Of a stretch of DNA of 64,000 nt, positions 54,589 through 62,687 are shown one piece after another. This stretch comes from Clostridium sp. CMCC3677 (lineage in GTDB: Bacteria > Bacillota > Clostridia > Clostridiales > Clostridiaceae). The position numbers and the translations under genes were made by a program. The stretch spans positions 352,503-416,502 of the forward strand of contig NZ_JAMQHS010000002.1 of the NCBI RefSeq assembly GCF_023845585.1, given 5' to 3'. The notes beneath the pieces were generated by a model. The model was not told the origin of the DNA and did no database searches. It worked only from the letters and a program-made list of their open reading frames with translations. The stretch's first letter is position 1. Every line of letters begins with the position of its first letter.

Positions 54589-55194
54589 CTAAATGTCTTC
54601 ACATACATATTTTACTCCACAGAAAAAGCATTCCAAGAAATTTCTGAAATCCCCAAATACCACTACAGCTATTTCTTCAAGCTCATCTCTACTCTCACAT
54701 TGATAATATTCTTCATGATCGAGCCATATTAAACTATAATCATTTAATACATCAAAACACATAATTCCATAAGAATCTACTTCGCCTATTGGAATATACC
54801 CAAAATTTAAAAGTTCTTTAAATTCATTAAATAAATTATCTATTTCATCTAGCGGCTTATCCGGTGTTTGATTCATAATTTCTACTTCAATATCATAATC
54901 ATCATAATCCATATAATTATCAACTATACCTTCTAATTTATCAAATACGTAAAAATATGAAGATATAAATGCTTTATATAGTTCTGGTAACTTAACTTTA
55001 AATTTTTTTTCTAGTCTAACCATATCCTCTTCTAAAACATTTGATTCTATTAACTTCCATTCATTATTATCTTTATCTATCATCTCTTGTGGAGTTTCTG
55101 TAGATAAATTTCCTATTTTAAATTTTTCTGGATGATTTTCTTTTAATATTTTAAAACAGCTTTTTATAAAATCTTTATCTTCTTTTTTTATCAT
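54589..55194 (-). CDS. SMI1/KNR4 (SUKH) family immunity protein
   Basis: About 201 residues. ATG 55194 follows GGAGGTAATATT; a start 18 codons earlier has no ribosome site. SUKH features are WKLIESNVLEEDMVRLEKKF, the proline-led VKLPELYKAFISSYF, FGYIPIGEVDSYGIMCFDV and YSLIWLDHEEY. SUKH proteins bind and neutralise many nuclease and other polymorphic toxins. Here it has no toxin gene beside it: upstream are other immunity-like genes, downstream an RHS fragment. It is thus an orphan immunity gene. Confidence 0.85.
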   Translation of the reverse strand: MIKKEDKDFIKSCFKILKENHPEKFKIGNLSTETPQEMIDKDNNEWKLIESNVLEEDMVRLEKKFKVKLPELYKAFISSYFYVFDKLEGIVDNYMDYDDYDIEVEIMNQTPDKPLDEIDNLFNEFKELLNFGYIPIGEVDSYGIMCFDVLNDYSLIWLDHEEYYQCESRDELEEIAVVVFGDFRNFLECFFCGVKYVCEDI

Positions 55195-55696
55195 AATATT
55201 ACCTCCAATATCTATTTTGCGTTTTGTTAAGTTAATATTGTTATCCAACCTCTTCTGTCCTAAGTTATGCTATAATTAATAACTTGACTTGTGCACTAAA
55301 TTAGGCAATTTTTCCAAATGGCTTAAAATCAAGGTTTATTAAATATCATGGAATAAATTTTATATATACTATACTCAATCTTTTTATATTAATTTGATTT
55401 ATTTCCCAAATATAAAGAATTGAAGTCCATATAACTCTAAAATTTATACTTAAAAATAATAAAATATTAACCTTTTGGTATATATGCCCATGCTGGCACA
55501 ACAAAAAAGGTAGATAATTTTATTTTTGTCAATACTATCCACCTTTTTAACTTTTATTTTGTTAACTTTATCTGCTTTTATCCATGTATTAAATTTTATA
55601 AACTATAAAAACCCATTAATTTTATTATTAAATTAATATAACATACATAGAAAGATTGATAATATATAATAAGCTAAAAATTTTATACAAGAATAA
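55195..55696. other. Gene-free stretch with one terminator
   Basis: About 450-500 bases. The hairpin AAAAAGGTAGATA/TATCCACCTTTTT at 55503-55548 has T runs in both directions and ends the transcript of the gene at 55697-56224. Nothing else is recognised. Confidence 0.6.
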
Positions 55697-56224
55697 TTAG
55701 ATTACAACTAAACTTCCTTCTGAATCTTTTGCAAGAATCATATAGTCATATCCTAATCCTAAATCACCATATGGACATAAATCATCATAAATAATACCTA
55801 CATACTGTGCATTTTCATTTTCACAGTCCTCTTTAATAAATTCATTAGGTTTTCCGCCTATTACTGAAATATATTCCTCTTTCTCATTAACTATATTTTC
55901 TTCAATTTCTTCATATTTAATTAAATACTCATCAATCCAACGTCTTTTCTTTATCTGCTTACTAGTATTTAGTTTAGCATCCCTCGGTATGTCTATTACA
56001 TCCATTGGTCCCCCAAACTCATCTTGATAAAATTGCCAGCAAAGTACATCTTTATTTCCAGAAATTCGTTCATTATTATATATTTGCATCACAAAATATC
56101 CAATTACATCTATATCTTCTGGTGGTAAATGCGTAGGATCGCCTCCAATTTTATCAACATATATTTGAGAGTCACTTACTAGTTCATCTTCTATTTTTAC
56201 TACACTCATAATATGTTTTTTCAT
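55697..56224 (-). CDS. Putative immunity protein (YwqG/DUF1963-like resemblance)
   Basis: 175 residues from ATG 56224, ribosome site GGAG 7 bases upstream. IYVDKIGGDPTHLPPED and ISVIGGKPNEFIKED are two copies of an 'IGGxPxxLP'-type motif that recalls the DUF1963 fold, with YVGIIYDDLCPYGDLGLGYD near the end. There is no signal or membrane segment. Family assignment is tentative. Its gene lies 2 bases from the next immunity-like gene (56227), so the two are one transcript. Confidence 0.6.
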   Translation of the reverse strand: MKKHIMSVVKIEDELVSDSQIYVDKIGGDPTHLPPEDIDVIGYFVMQIYNNERISGNKDVLCWQFYQDEFGGPMDVIDIPRDAKLNTSKQIKKRRWIDEYLIKYEEIEENIVNEKEEYISVIGGKPNEFIKEDCENENAQYVGIIYDDLCPYGDLGLGYDYMILAKDSEGSLVVI

Positions 56225-56226
56225 TT

Positions 56227-56571
56227 TTATACTCCTCTTTCACTTTGTATTGTGAATACTCTTCCTTCTTCGTCAGTAATCTCATACTTATCATTCATAA
56301 TCTTTTTAAAATTTTTCATTGTTAAACATGATAATGCTGTACAATATTCTTCACTGTCTAATTGTATATCGAAATCAAAATCAGGAAATCTTCTATTATA
56401 AAGGATTGACCATCTTTTTATTTTTCCACTTGCATGTTCACCAAAATAAGATGTATTAATTATTAATTTCCTTTCATCAATATCATTCATAAACAATATA
56501 AAATCTTTAAAATCTTTCTCTTGTTTCTCGTTTGCCCAATCTACTAAATCATTTATCATGTTAATGTTCAT
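56227..56571 (-). CDS. Putative immunity protein
   Basis: About 114 residues. ATG 56571 (MNINMINDLVDWANEKQEKD) has GGAGTG 10 bases upstream. It is small, acidic and soluble, with FKDFILFMNDIDERKLIINT and WSILYNRRFPDFDFDI. It is not recognised as a named family. It directly follows a toxin-tip fragment (56591-56983), as an immunity gene would. Confidence 0.6.
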   Translation of the reverse strand: MNINMINDLVDWANEKQEKDFKDFILFMNDIDERKLIINTSYFGEHASGKIKRWSILYNRRFPDFDFDIQLDSEEYCTALSCLTMKNFKKIMNDKYEITDEEGRVFTIQSERGV

Positions 56572-56590
56572 TTTGCTACTACACTCCATT

Positions 56591-56983
56591 CTATTTCGAT
56601 TTACACTTCGACTTATTTAATTGCTGCCCATTTTGCTCTAAAAATTGTTCTAATGGTAATTTTACTGGTTTTCCTGATGAATTTTTTGTTGAAACTGTTA
56701 ATTCAAATACATGCTACTTTTCAGGTACTATATCATTTATATGAGTGTTCAAACTTTTCCCCATGGTTCCATTTGCATAGCTATTTCTAAAGCTATTCAA
56801 AAACATATTAGCACTGCCTCCCCCACAAGTATCTAATGCATGTGGAGTATGCCCGCTTCCAGTATTGGGCATGTTAGACAACTTTGTTTTTCCTTTACTT
56901 CTAAATGAATTTACCATAGTTTTACTAGTACTACCTTGTACTGAATATACGTTTTTTGCAAAATCAAGATTATCTGTTAGCAC
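56591..56983 (-). pseudogene. Toxin-tip fragment interrupted by TAG
   Basis: An 89-codon frame (DNLDFAKNVYSVQGSTSKTM ... THINDIVPEK) ends with TAG at about 56716-56714, and the same frame continues HVFELTVSTKNSSGKPVKLP and LEQFLEQNGQQLNKSKCKSK to another TAG at 56591-56593. It has no start of its own (TAA 10 codons upstream). The SGHTPHALDTCGGGSANMFL stretch could belong to a nuclease or peptidase tip. This is a displaced, inactivated toxin module. Confidence 0.5.
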
Positions 56984-57000
56984 ATCTGTATGTTCTATAG

Positions 57001-57026
57001 ATAATACAGTTTATTATTTGTATTAT
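57001..57026. repeat. Hairpin shared with 61760-61800
   Basis: ATAATACA/TGTATTAT with the same loop (GTTTATTATT) occurs here, just after the stop of the membrane immunity-like gene, and again at about 61765-61790 beside the decayed copy of that gene. It is thus part of the duplicated module. Confidence 0.55.
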
Positions 57027-57042
57027 CTTTATTTTACTTCAA

Positions 57043-57663
57043 TTATCCTTCATCTTTTACTGGTTCTATACTCAATAAGATATTGGTATTAGGTAAATAT
57101 TTTATCCTTACTTTCTTGACATTATCAAATTTTGCTTTAAACTTATTAAACTCTCTTTTTTCTACTATATTTCTTTCCGCTTGAAATTTAAAATCTATAG
57201 TTTCTATATATATTGTTGTTGATGAATATTTTCCAGTTATCACTTTTTCATAAATATTATTCAATTCTTGTACATCTTCACAATAAGTATCATTAATAAC
57301 ATAATCTAAATCCTTATAACATCTATAAGATCCACTATATTTTATAAGTTTATAACTAATACCACATATACACAATGCTATAATTATTAAACTCGCTACC
57401 TTTTTATAACTTTTACATTTAAAGAAATAAATTAATTCATTAATTATCAACCCAAGTAAAAAGAATAATATACCTGGCATACTTATTAAATAAAATATAA
57501 AATCTCTATAAAACTCTCCATACATATTTGTTTTTATGAGTACTCTGCTAAAAAGATTCATAATTCCCCACATAGATAAATATGTAAAAATTATTATCTT
57601 AATCCATTTTTCTAAAATTTCCCCCGATGTTTCATTAGATGCTTTTTTACTTTTATATCTCAT
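57043..57663 (-). CDS. Membrane immunity-like protein
   Basis: 206 residues with three or four hydrophobic spans (IIIFTYLSMWGIMNLFSRVL; FIFYLISMPGILFFLLGLII; VASLIIIALCICGISYKLI) and a C-terminal soluble domain of about 90 residues (YRCYKDLDYVINDTYCEDVQ). Membrane-located immunity proteins usually protect against pore-forming or extracytoplasmic toxins. A decayed copy lies at 61760-62090. The start ATG 57663 lacks a strong Shine-Dalgarno. Confidence 0.65.
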   Translation of the reverse strand: MRYKSKKASNETSGEILEKWIKIIIFTYLSMWGIMNLFSRVLIKTNMYGEFYRDFIFYLISMPGILFFLLGLIINELIYFFKCKSYKKVASLIIIALCICGISYKLIKYSGSYRCYKDLDYVINDTYCEDVQELNNIYEKVITGKYSSTTIYIETIDFKFQAERNIVEKREFNKFKAKFDNVKKVRIKYLPNTNILLSIEPVKDEG

Positions 57664-57689
57664 GATTTACCTTCCTATTCATCATTTTT

Positions 57690-57859
57690 CATTTTCTTTT
57701 TGATCTAAACCAAAAAGCTTCTTCTTCACTTTGATTTTCGTCTATATTTAAATGAATCTTTACTAACTCTTCTTTTACGGCTAGAACTTTTCCTTCGATA
57801 GATGCTCCACACAAAAGTGAATTATATATTTTGGTTTGCCATACTCCGTTTTTTCTTTA
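57690..57859 (-). pseudogene. VgrG/tail-spike-like fragment 2
   Basis: KNGVWQTKIYNSLLCGASIE, GKVLAVKEELVKIHLNID and ENQSEEEAFWFRSKRK nearly match the fragment at 52264-52737 but end early. It lies between Rpn copy C and the membrane immunity-like gene. Confidence 0.7.
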
Positions 57860-57869
57860 TTTCTTTGCA

Positions 57870-57912
57870 GAAAAAATACTCCATTTATAAATTTTTTATA
57901 AATGGAGTATTT
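57870..57912 (-). terminator. Terminator after Rpn copy C
   Basis: AATACTCCATTTATAAA paired with TTTATAAATGGAGTATT, followed by TTTTTTCTGC on the minus strand. Confidence 0.8.
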
Positions 57913-57969
57913 CAAATTATATTATTTACAGGCTTTCAAAAACCAATTTAGTATTCAATTATTAATTCT

Positions 57970-58203
57970 TTAATTTAATCTTAGTTTCTTTATTTCATCA
58001 ATGTTAAGGCCTGTTTTTAATGCAATTGTTTCATCATCTAAAACATCCAACAAATTCCTAGCAACTTCTATTGCTTTTTTATATTCACCTTCTTGAATTC
58101 CTTTTTCAATTCCTTTTTGAATTCCTTTTTGAATTCCTTCTTCAATTCCAATTTCTTTTCCTTTTTGTTCATAATACTTTTGTCTTATTTGATCAACTGT
58201 CAT
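57970..58203 (-). CDS. Internal small Rpn protein (RpnS-like), copy C
   Basis: 77 residues from ATG 58203, with AGGAGGTG at 58212-58219 eight bases before it. It begins MTVDQIRQKYYEQKGKEIGI and includes the longest GIxKG repeat of the three copies, so the three small proteins would have different lengths (63, 72 and 77). Confidence 0.6.
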   Translation of the reverse strand: MTVDQIRQKYYEQKGKEIGIEEGIQKGIQKGIEKGIQEGEYKKAIEVARNLLDVLDDETIALKTGLNIDEIKKLRLN

Positions 58204-58959
58204 TCTTACAGCACCTCCTCTTTCTCTTTTATATTCTTCAAATTTTTGTTCTAATTCCTTATCTTCAATCAAAAATAAGTATTCTAAAAAATCTGCTAAT
58301 GCTTTTATTTGTTCTTCATTTTTAATCTTATCGTATTCAACTAACTCTTCTGCAAGTTGTATTTTTGCTTTATAAACATCCTCATCTTTTGGTTTTATTT
58401 CAAGAAGCGTTTTCGCCATCTTAAATACTAATTTTAAAGGATTATCATAACTTATATTTTCTAATTCTATTTTTTCAATATCTATTGTTCTAAAGTTATA
58501 TACAAGTATTTCCTCATCAAGCTTTGGAACTCTATACACATATCTTGTGTCTTTTCCACGTTCGCCTTTATAAGTATATATAGCTGCTGCTATAACTTCA
58601 CTTTTATCTTTATTTTTATATCTAAATTTATCCCATATTCTATAGAAATATCTAAACATTCTCTCTCCAAAGACATCTTCATCGCTACTATAGCTTTGAA
58701 CTTCAACATGAATGAATAGTATTTTGCTATTATTATCTTTTAATCTTACCTTTATTATTTTATCTGAAATTATCTTTTCTGCACTATCTTTATCAAATAT
58801 TTCTCTTTGGATTTCTGCAAGCTCTAAATCTAAACTTTCTGTTCCCTTTTCCCATGCTATTTCATCAAATATTTCTGGAAATAAAACTTCTACTACTTCT
58901 ACTTCGAAGGCTTCAAGTATTGTCTTCCAAGCTGCATCATAATCATGTTTTTTAGGCAA
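57970..58959 (-). CDS. Rpn family recombination-promoting nuclease (copy C)
   Basis: About 329 residues, highly similar to copy B over the whole nuclease domain (KKHDYDAAWKTILEAFEVEV, HVEVQSYSSDED, YKGERGKDTRYVY). Differences cluster in the middle (PKLDEEILVYNFR) and in the C-terminal tetrapeptide repeat, which has five GIxK/GIxE units against three in copy B. The homologous TTG 58959 is the likely start, with GTG 58971 as the alternative. It is immediately downstream of RHS fragment 2, as copy B is of fragment 1. Confidence 0.85.
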   Translation of the reverse strand: MPKKHDYDAAWKTILEAFEVEVVEVLFPEIFDEIAWEKGTESLDLELAEIQREIFDKDSAEKIISDKIIKVRLKDNNSKILFIHVEVQSYSSDEDVFGERMFRYFYRIWDKFRYKNKDKSEVIAAAIYTYKGERGKDTRYVYRVPKLDEEILVYNFRTIDIEKIELENISYDNPLKLVFKMAKTLLEIKPKDEDVYKAKIQLAEELVEYDKIKNEEQIKALADFLEYLFLIEDKELEQKFEEYKRERGGAVRMTVDQIRQKYYEQKGKEIGIEEGIQKGIQKGIEKGIQEGEYKKAIEVARNLLDVLDDETIALKTGLNIDEIKKLRLN

Positions 58960-59057
58960 ATTACTCACCACACTTTCTTTAAGTCCATATATCTATTATA
59001 TCTTATTAATTATAGTTTTAGCAAGAATTGTAGGATTAAAGTTTGACTTTCAGTGTC

Positions 59058-59578
59058 CTAAATATTGACATAAAACCAATTATCCAGTGGACACATTGCA
59101 TATCCACTTAGATTCCAATATCCAACAGGATTATTTTGACAATAAGCATAAAGATTTAGTCCATCGCCTCTATATACATCTTCTTGGATAAAACTACCTA
59201 GAACAGGATTATAATATCTAGCTTTCAAATAGTATTGTTGAGTTATTCCATCAAATTGTTGGCCAGTATAAGTTATTCTATTATGAATTTCTTCTTTTGA
59301 ATCAAGTACATTACCAAAAGCATCATAATAATATTCATTCTTAATATTTCCAGAATCATCTGTTATAAAATCAGTGCTTCCCTGCTCATCAACAGAATAA
59401 TAATGTCGTGACAAACTGTAATTTATTGAGCTGTTTAAGTGAGAGTCCAAATTTATAATTTGGTTACTCGAACTTACTCCTGCAAACGTATGTGAGCAGT
59501 GAGTTTCATTAGAATACTCTCCAATATCTGCTGCAACAATTTCATAACCCCTAATAAACCTAGAAATTACATTATCAT
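59058..59578 (-). pseudogene. RHS core fragment 2
   Basis: RHS repeat-associated core: YYYSVDEQGSTDFITDDSGN, TYTGQQFDGITQQYYLKARY, then YNPVLGSFIQEDVYRGDGLN and LYAYCQNNPVGYWNLSGYAM. It stops 10 residues after the point where toxin tips begin (CPLDNWFYVNI). The 5' part begins abruptly near 59578 and includes the hairpin repeat. No start codon exists except a TTG within the repeat, so this is a displaced fragment. Confidence 0.8.
59428..59510. repeat. Hairpin repeat inside RHS fragment 2
   Basis: Copy of the element at 54058-54140 and 61194-61274, read in frame as THCSHTFAGVSSSN and LDSHLNSS. The stem TAAGT-GAGT-CCAAATT/AATTTGG-ACTC-ACTTA is perfect here. Confidence 0.8.
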
Positions 59579-59639
59579 TCTTATCTTATCATTTATACTT
59601 TGGATTTATATTTTCACTTTTATAGAAATTCTAACAATT

Positions 59640-59680
59640 ATAAATCCCTCATCTTAATTAATACTAAAATGAGGGATATT
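59640..59680 (-). terminator. Terminator after Syd-like gene
   Basis: ATCCCTCAT (59644-59652) and ATGAGGGAT (59669-59677) form a stem followed on the minus strand by TTTATAATTG, 25 bases after the stop codon. Confidence 0.6.
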
Positions 59681-59702
59681 AATCACAAAAAATTATTTAT
59701 TA

Positions 59703-60254
59703 CTAATCTAAATCAATTATTGATGGTTCTAAAATAGTAAGTAATTCTTCTAAATTGTTAGCAATTGTTCTAAATGTACCTTTATCATGATTTTCAATTT
59801 TTATTTTTCCTGTACTATTTTCCATAACAATTAAGTATCCATGTTCTTCTTCCATACCTATAGGTATATATTTTAATTCATTGTTATGAGCTTCTTTATA
59901 CCCTATTAACTTGTTTTGGAACATTTCTAATTCTCTTTCTGGTACTACAACTTCAAGAGTTATATCTTTTTTCTTAAATTTCCCTTCTAACTCCAAAAAC
60001 CAATATGAATTAAAATACTCTTTAATATCATTATTTATATTAACACACAAAATTTTCTCTATATGCTCAAAACTATTTATTTTATTTTTCTTTATGGGTT
60101 TCCACTTACACCAATCATCCTCATTAGATTTACCTACATATATTCCTATGTTATCTATACCTTCTTTAGGTGTCATTGGTAATCCTTGTTTTGTTTTGCT
60201 ATATCCTTTTATCATTTTTTCAAAATATTTATCTAATGCTTTTTTTACACTCAT
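59703..60254 (-). CDS. Syd-like (SUKH-2) immunity protein
   Basis: 183 residues. KKALDKYFEKMIKGYSKTKQ followed by GLPMTPKEG resembles the start of SecY-interacting protein Syd (ALxxFxxxY...WP). WCKWKPIKKN, IKEYFNSYWFLELEGKFKKK, QNKLIGYKEAHN and YIPIGMEEEHGYLIVMENST follow in the Syd order, ending NNLEELLTILEP. Syd belongs to the SUKH superfamily, which is common as immunity to nuclease toxins. It is placed 17 bases after the RHS fragment that carries an HNH-like toxin tip, so this is a plausible intact immunity for that toxin. Confidence 0.8.
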   Translation of the reverse strand: MSVKKALDKYFEKMIKGYSKTKQGLPMTPKEGIDNIGIYVGKSNEDDWCKWKPIKKNKINSFEHIEKILCVNINNDIKEYFNSYWFLELEGKFKKKDITLEVVVPERELEMFQNKLIGYKEAHNNELKYIPIGMEEEHGYLIVMENSTGKIKIENHDKGTFRTIANNLEELLTILEPSIIDLD

Positions 60255-60271
60255 TTCATTTTATACTCCTT

Positions 60272-61678
60272 CTATTTAATTTTATTCCAATTTCTAGTTC
60301 TAACTGTATTATTTTTTATTATTTCTGCTTCATTAGCTAACAGTTCATCTAATGTGTTTTCTACTAAAATTCCAAATTCCTTCTCTATATTATGAACACC
60401 TCCATATCCTGGATGCAAACTATCCGGTATTGGCATAGCTTGACTACCTCCTCCTATATGATGATGCCTAATTATTTCTTTATTATTATCAGAATATTGA
60501 GGAAAATACTTTATAAATTGTTTATCTACTTTAGGACTTTTACCACTGTTTATTCTCTTTAAATTTTCTTTACTGAAAATTTCAGGTTGTTGCGCTTGTA
60601 GTTGTTTGAAGAAGAATTTAGAATCTCTCTTCCACCCTTGAGAATTACTATTGTTCTTATTCTTGCCTACATATGGCATTTCTACAATATAATTTGGATC
60701 ACCTAAATATTTAGAATCAATTCCACTAATATCAATTCCCCTATAATTTCTTATTTTTGTTTCATAATCTACGTTACCATTACTTAAACTTTCCCAATGC
60801 TCTTTATATCTTTTTCCATCCTCATAAGACATTTCTCCAAAAGCACTCGCTTTAGTCTCACAAGAATACCCACTAGGATCATAGTACCCCACAGGATTAT
60901 TTCCACAATAAGCATACAGATTCAGTCCATCGCCTCTATATACATCTTCTTGTGTGAATCTGCCTATAACCGGATTATAGAATCTAGCTCTTAAATAATA
61001 TTGCTGAGTTATTCCATCAAATTGTTGACCTGTATAAGTTATTCTATTATGAATTTCTTCTCTTAAATCAAGTACATTACCAAAAGCATCATAGTAGTAT
61101 TCATTCTTAACATTTCCAGAATCATCTGTTATAAAATCAGTACTACCCTGCTCATCAACAGAATAATAATACCTAGGCAAACTGTAATTTATCGAGCTGT
61201 TTAAGTGAGAGTCCAAATTTATAATTTGGTTACTCGAACTTACTCCTGCAAACGTATGTGAGCAGTGAGTTTCCTTAAAATAATATCCAATATCAGCTGC
61301 GACAACTTCATATCCCCTAGTAAATCTAGAAATTACATTATTATCAGAATCCGTTTCAACTAATATATCTCCATTTTTATTGAAAATAAATCTACTTAAT
61401 TTCTCATTTTCTTCTATCTCGCATCTTAAACCTTCTGTATCATACCTGTTAACTAAAGTGTTTCCGCCTTTAGTTATAGCTTTTGTTTGTTGATTTAAGG
61501 TATTATATTCAAAGATATTATTTCCATCTTTTGTTTCTTCTTTTATTATATTTCCTTGATTGTCATAAGTAAAGTGAGTTTTTGTATTATTTGTACTTAT
61601 TTCTTTTAATTGATTTTTTACATTATAAACATATTTTTCTGCTATATCATTGCTAATCTTTGTTAGTCTATTTCCTCT
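60272..61678 (-). pseudogene. RHS core fragment 3 with HNH/EndoVII-like toxin tip
   Basis: Open frame from just after a TAA at about 61678. YD repeats (HFTYDNQGNIIKEETKDGNN, YNTLNQQTKAITKGGNT) are followed by the hairpin repeat, then the RHS core YYLRARFYNPVIGRFTQEDV and YAYCGNNPVGYYDPSGYSCE. The tip ends with EIIRHHHIGGGSQAMPIPDS and LHPGYGGVHNIEKEFG, a His-rich HNH/EndoVII-type nuclease pattern. No ATG or GTG start with a ribosome site precedes it, so it may be a displaced cassette that becomes expressed only after recombination with a full-length RHS gene. Confidence 0.8.
61194..61274. repeat. Hairpin repeat inside RHS fragment 3
   Basis: Third copy of the repeat. The RHS frame reads straight through it (KETHCSHTFAGVSSSN, then LDSHLNSSINYSLPR) between GYEVVAADIG and YYYSVDEQGS. 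Stem sequences are perfect. Confidence 0.8.
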
Positions 61679-61680
61679 TT

Positions 61681-61753
61681 ATTCCTATACGCTTTATACT
61701 CTCTAACATATAATTCTTTCTGCTTAAAATAAATTTCAGAACAATTACCTTCA
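61681..61753 (-). pseudogene. VgrG/tail-spike-like fragment 3
   Basis: About 24 codons, FEGNCSEIYFKQKELYVREY followed by KAYRN, corresponding to NIYFKQKDVYVSDYKASK of the fragment at 52264-52737. It joins RHS sequence directly at about 61680, so this is a recombination junction. Confidence 0.6.
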
Positions 61754-61759
61754 AAATTA

Positions 61760-62090
61760 AATAAAGATAATACAGTTTATTATTTGTATTATCTTTATTT
61801 TTTCTACTATATTTCTTTCCACTTGAAATTTAAAATCTATAGTTTCTATATATGTTGTTTATAATACCATCTTTCCATGATATATACTTTAATTCTTCTA
61901 CATCTTTACAATAAGCATCATTAATAACATAATCTAAATCCTTATAGCACCTATAAGATTAACTATGTTTTGTAAATTTATAACTAATGCCATATATACA
62001 TAATGCTGAAATTATTAAACAAACTACTTTTTTATAACTTTTACTCTTAAATAAATTAATTAATTATTAAACCTATTAAATATATCAACT
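61760..62090 (-). pseudogene. Decayed copy of membrane immunity-like gene
   Basis: SYRCYKDLDYVINDAYCKDV followed by EELKYISWKDG matches the 57043-57663 protein, but a TAA replaces a Gly codon before it. Frames are broken after it, and the N-terminal membrane spans are mostly missing. The 3' flank includes the same hairpin as at 57001. Confidence 0.75.
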
Positions 62091-62162
62091 GCCCCACATA
62101 AGATTATATATACCCTCTTGCTCTTAAATATATTAAATAGTTTATTGTTATATATTTATATT

Positions 62163-62642
62163 CTACTCAATAATTCTAACAGCAATAGATTGCCCCTTAA
62201 AATCATCTAAATTATCTACTGCTATCCAGTTACTTTCATCATCTCTAAGCTTGTGAAATCGAATAGTTGTAAAATTACCATCAAATCCTATGATTATATG
62301 GAACTTATAACTTGGGAATTCTGATTTCAACTTATATTCCCAAATTTCAGATAACTTAACAGCCAATGCAAGACCCTCCATAGGTTTTCCTATACACCAA
62401 TCAAAATAATCTTCTATTCGAAATTCATTGTAACTCGCTTCAAATCCTGTTCTATCATAATAAGCCGATAATATTTTTTTTTCATCTAGTTTTTTAACAA
62501 TGTCGTTACATTTTTTTAGTAACACAAACCCTTTTATCTCAAGAAATTCTGGCCATATCCTCATTATTTTATCTGAAAAATCTTTATGAGATATTTCTAT
62601 GCTATGTAAGCATCCTATCATATCTTTATTATATTTAATCAT
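62163..62642 (-). CDS. Putative immunity protein
   Basis: 159 residues from ATG 62642 (AGGAGGATAATTT). Soluble and mixed alpha/beta: IEISHKDFSDKIMRIWPEFL, FRIEDYFDWCIGKPMEGLAL and FHIIIGFDGNFTTIRFHKLR. No family is recognised. It lies 45 bases after the next gene upstream in the presumptive toxin operon. Confidence 0.6.
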   Translation of the reverse strand: MIKYNKDMIGCLHSIEISHKDFSDKIMRIWPEFLEIKGFVLLKKCNDIVKKLDEKKILSAYYDRTGFEASYNEFRIEDYFDWCIGKPMEGLALAVKLSEIWEYKLKSEFPSYKFHIIIGFDGNFTTIRFHKLRDDESNWIAVDNLDDFKGQSIAVRIIE

Positions 62643-62687
62643 AAATTATCCTCCTGAATATTATTTTTGAAATATCTTCTCCATTAA

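Noticed and set aside
57001..57026. Intrinsic terminator of the membrane immunity gene
   Set aside because: A hairpin is present, but no T run follows on the minus strand; listed only as a shared repeat.
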